A model generated the notes under the pieces. The model saw only the letters and a list, made by a program, of their open reading frames with translations, ran no database searches and was not told the DNA's origin. From contig NZ_SMKH01000008.1 in the NCBI RefSeq assembly GCF_004348515.1, forward strand, positions 1 through 63,603: a stretch of 63,603 bases of DNA, read 5' to 3'. Shown piece by piece: positions 62,613 to 63,603 of the stretch (the stretch's first letter is position 1; each line of letters begins with the position of its first letter). The translations under genes and the position numbers were made by a program. Source of the DNA: Actinomadura sp. KC345. Lineage in GTDB: Bacteria > Actinomycetota > Actinomycetes > Streptosporangiales > Streptosporangiaceae.

Positions 62613-63584
62613 CTACGGTTTCAGCAGACCCGCGCGGACCCACACGCCGCGGGCCCGGCCGTCCAGGAACCCGACCTCGTCGAAGAACGCGGTGCACTTG
62701 CGGAACGCCCAAGCCAGCGTCTCCCGCCGGTGCGGGCTGCGGGCCGCCACCCGCCGCGCCAGCGTCGGATCCAGGCCCACCGCCTCGTAGCACGACGGGT
62801 GGATCACCTGCGCGGACGTCAGCCGCGTCGCCTGCGCCAGCCCGTAGGCCGCCATCCGCCGGCGGACCGCCGGGAGCTTCGCCACCAGCCGCTTCAGCTC
62901 CTCGCGCGCGTACTTGATGTGCCGCACCTCCTCGATCACGTGAATCCGCGTCACCTGCCGGATCATCGGCTGCACGTCCTCGTCGGGGAACGTCAGCCGC
63001 TGGAACGCGTCGGTGAACTCCTCGACGACCAGCGTCCCGGCGAACATCGGCATCGGGTCGTACACGGCGCCGAACACCTTCGCGAAGTGGAACTCCGGCG
63101 CCCGGGGCCGGTGCGTGCGGAGCCCGCACGTCCGCACCATCCGCCCGAACATCTTCGAGTGCCGGCACTCGTCGGCGATCTCCGTCAGCGCGTACGCCAC
63201 ATGGTCGCTGTCGTAGCGGTGCCGGTAGGCGTGCATGACCAGCGACTGCATCAGCAGCATCTCCGACCAGATCCCGAACGAGGCGATGCTGCACATCTCC
63301 CGCTTGGACAGCTCGACCCGCCGCCGGTGCGTCAGCCCGTCCCACAGCGGCGTCTCGTAGATCGACACGAGTTGCGGCGGGAGGTAGAACGTGTCCGGGT
63401 CCTGGGGCGCGTCCCAGTCGACGTCCACGTCGGGGTCGAACGAGTGCTTGCGCGACGTCCGCAGCAGCCGCTCGGCGACCACCTCCCGATGCGTCAGGTC
63501 CAGCGTGTGGTCGCCGTCCTTGCACCGGACCCGCGCCGTCCACGTACGCGGCCGGCCATCGCTCAGCAGCACATCGGGGGGCAT
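62613..63584 (-). CDS. AurF-type diiron oxygenase
   Basis: A 323-residue diiron protein of the AurF / p-aminobenzoate N-oxygenase family. Metal-ligand blocks are seen in order: EIADECRHSKMF, VVEEFTDAFQR and IEEVRHIKYAREEL. Such enzymes oxidise aryl amines or related substrates; the specific role here is unknown, as it is not next to a biosynthetic cluster in this window. ATG at 63584 with gaggag upstream. Confidence 0.9.
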   Translation of the reverse strand: MPPDVLLSDGRPRTWTARVRCKDGDHTLDLTHREVVAERLLRTSRKHSFDPDVDVDWDAPQDPDTFYLPPQLVSIYETPLWDGLTHRRRVELSKREMCSIASFGIWSEMLLMQSLVMHAYRHRYDSDHVAYALTEIADECRHSKMFGRMVRTCGLRTHRPRAPEFHFAKVFGAVYDPMPMFAGTLVVEEFTDAFQRLTFPDEDVQPMIRQVTRIHVIEEVRHIKYAREELKRLVAKLPAVRRRMAAYGLAQATRLTSAQVIHPSCYEAVGLDPTLARRVAARSPHRRETLAWAFRKCTAFFDEVGFLDGRARGVWVRAGLLKP

Positions 63585-63603
63585 CGAACAATCTCCTCTA
63601 CCG

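Overview
The window is very GC-rich, with G/C at nearly every third codon position, frequent GTG and TTG starts and TAnnnT-type -10 boxes. It looks like the chromosome of a filamentous actinobacterium. A Thermomonosporaceae/Streptosporangiales-type organism (Actinomadura-like) is my inference from gene content and order, not a proven assignment.

Layout. (i) 1-8.7 kb: fatty-acid and CoA metabolism (3-hydroxyacyl-CoA dehydrogenase, methylmalonyl-CoA epimerase, thiolase), two alpha/beta hydrolases, an AI-2E-type permease and a Scy/FilP-like polar coiled-coil protein. The coiled-coil, epimerase and thiolase trio matches the Streptomyces filP/scy neighbourhood. (ii) 8.9-20.1 kb: DUF4230 and DUF3817 proteins, an ABC pair whose ATPase has lost most catalytic motifs, a thioredoxin-TPR protein, NAD malic enzyme with an ACT domain, an LPNTG surface protein, YqgE, DUF3039, a secreted M43 metalloprotease and an SF2 helicase. 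(iii) 20.1-24.4 kb: an accessory patch with an orphan protein, a MerR/methyltransferase pair around a 22-bp palindrome, a CmtR-like metal sensor with a CDF exporter, and remnants of a TnpB-related transposase and a SEC-C protein. (iv) 24.4-27.9 kb: gluconokinase, pncA, pncB, clpS and DUF2017.

(v) 28.0-40.5 kb: the conserved actinobacterial block mec-cysO-cysM-murI-PDE-rph-rdgB (as in M. tuberculosis Rv1334-Rv1341) is framed by two three-gene clusters. Their proteins fuse a MEDS sensory domain either to a STAS (anti-anti-sigma-like) domain or to an HATPase (anti-sigma kinase-like) domain. One of the six genes is frameshifted and carries a 16-bp tandem repeat. Between rdgB and the second cluster lie two tandem 67-aa paralogues, each with its own copied promoter/operator and terminator. 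This is the most unusual part of the window.

(vi) 40.8-51.6 kb: tRNA-Leu(UAG), Bcp peroxiredoxin, DUF3618, a truncated zinc-finger anti-sigma gene, GH4 glycosidase, SIMPL protein, a D-threonine-aldolase-like enzyme, a PHB-depolymerase-like lipoprotein, purU, a DUF6286/AmaP-like envelope-stress pair, a CitA/CitB-type two-component system and two very small genes. (vii) 51.7-63.6 kb: a kinase remnant, a Doc/RHH toxin-antitoxin module, a glycine-cleavage operon (gcvT-gcvH-glyA) behind a tandem glycine riboswitch, a lipoprotein, an M50 site-2 protease, a Cds1-like cysteine desulfhydrase, a membrane protein, ATP-dependent DNA ligase, a secreted protein, a possible small transcript and an AurF-type diiron oxygenase.

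Several genes converge on one-carbon and sulfur metabolism (gcvT/H, glyA, purU, cysO/cysM/mec, Cds1) and on NAD salvage (pncA/pncB). Pseudogene debris (cytidylate-kinase-like, TnpB-related, SEC-C, Ser/Thr kinase, anti-sigma, MEDS-ATPase) marks sites of past insertion or decay. No CRISPR array or complete insertion sequence was seen.
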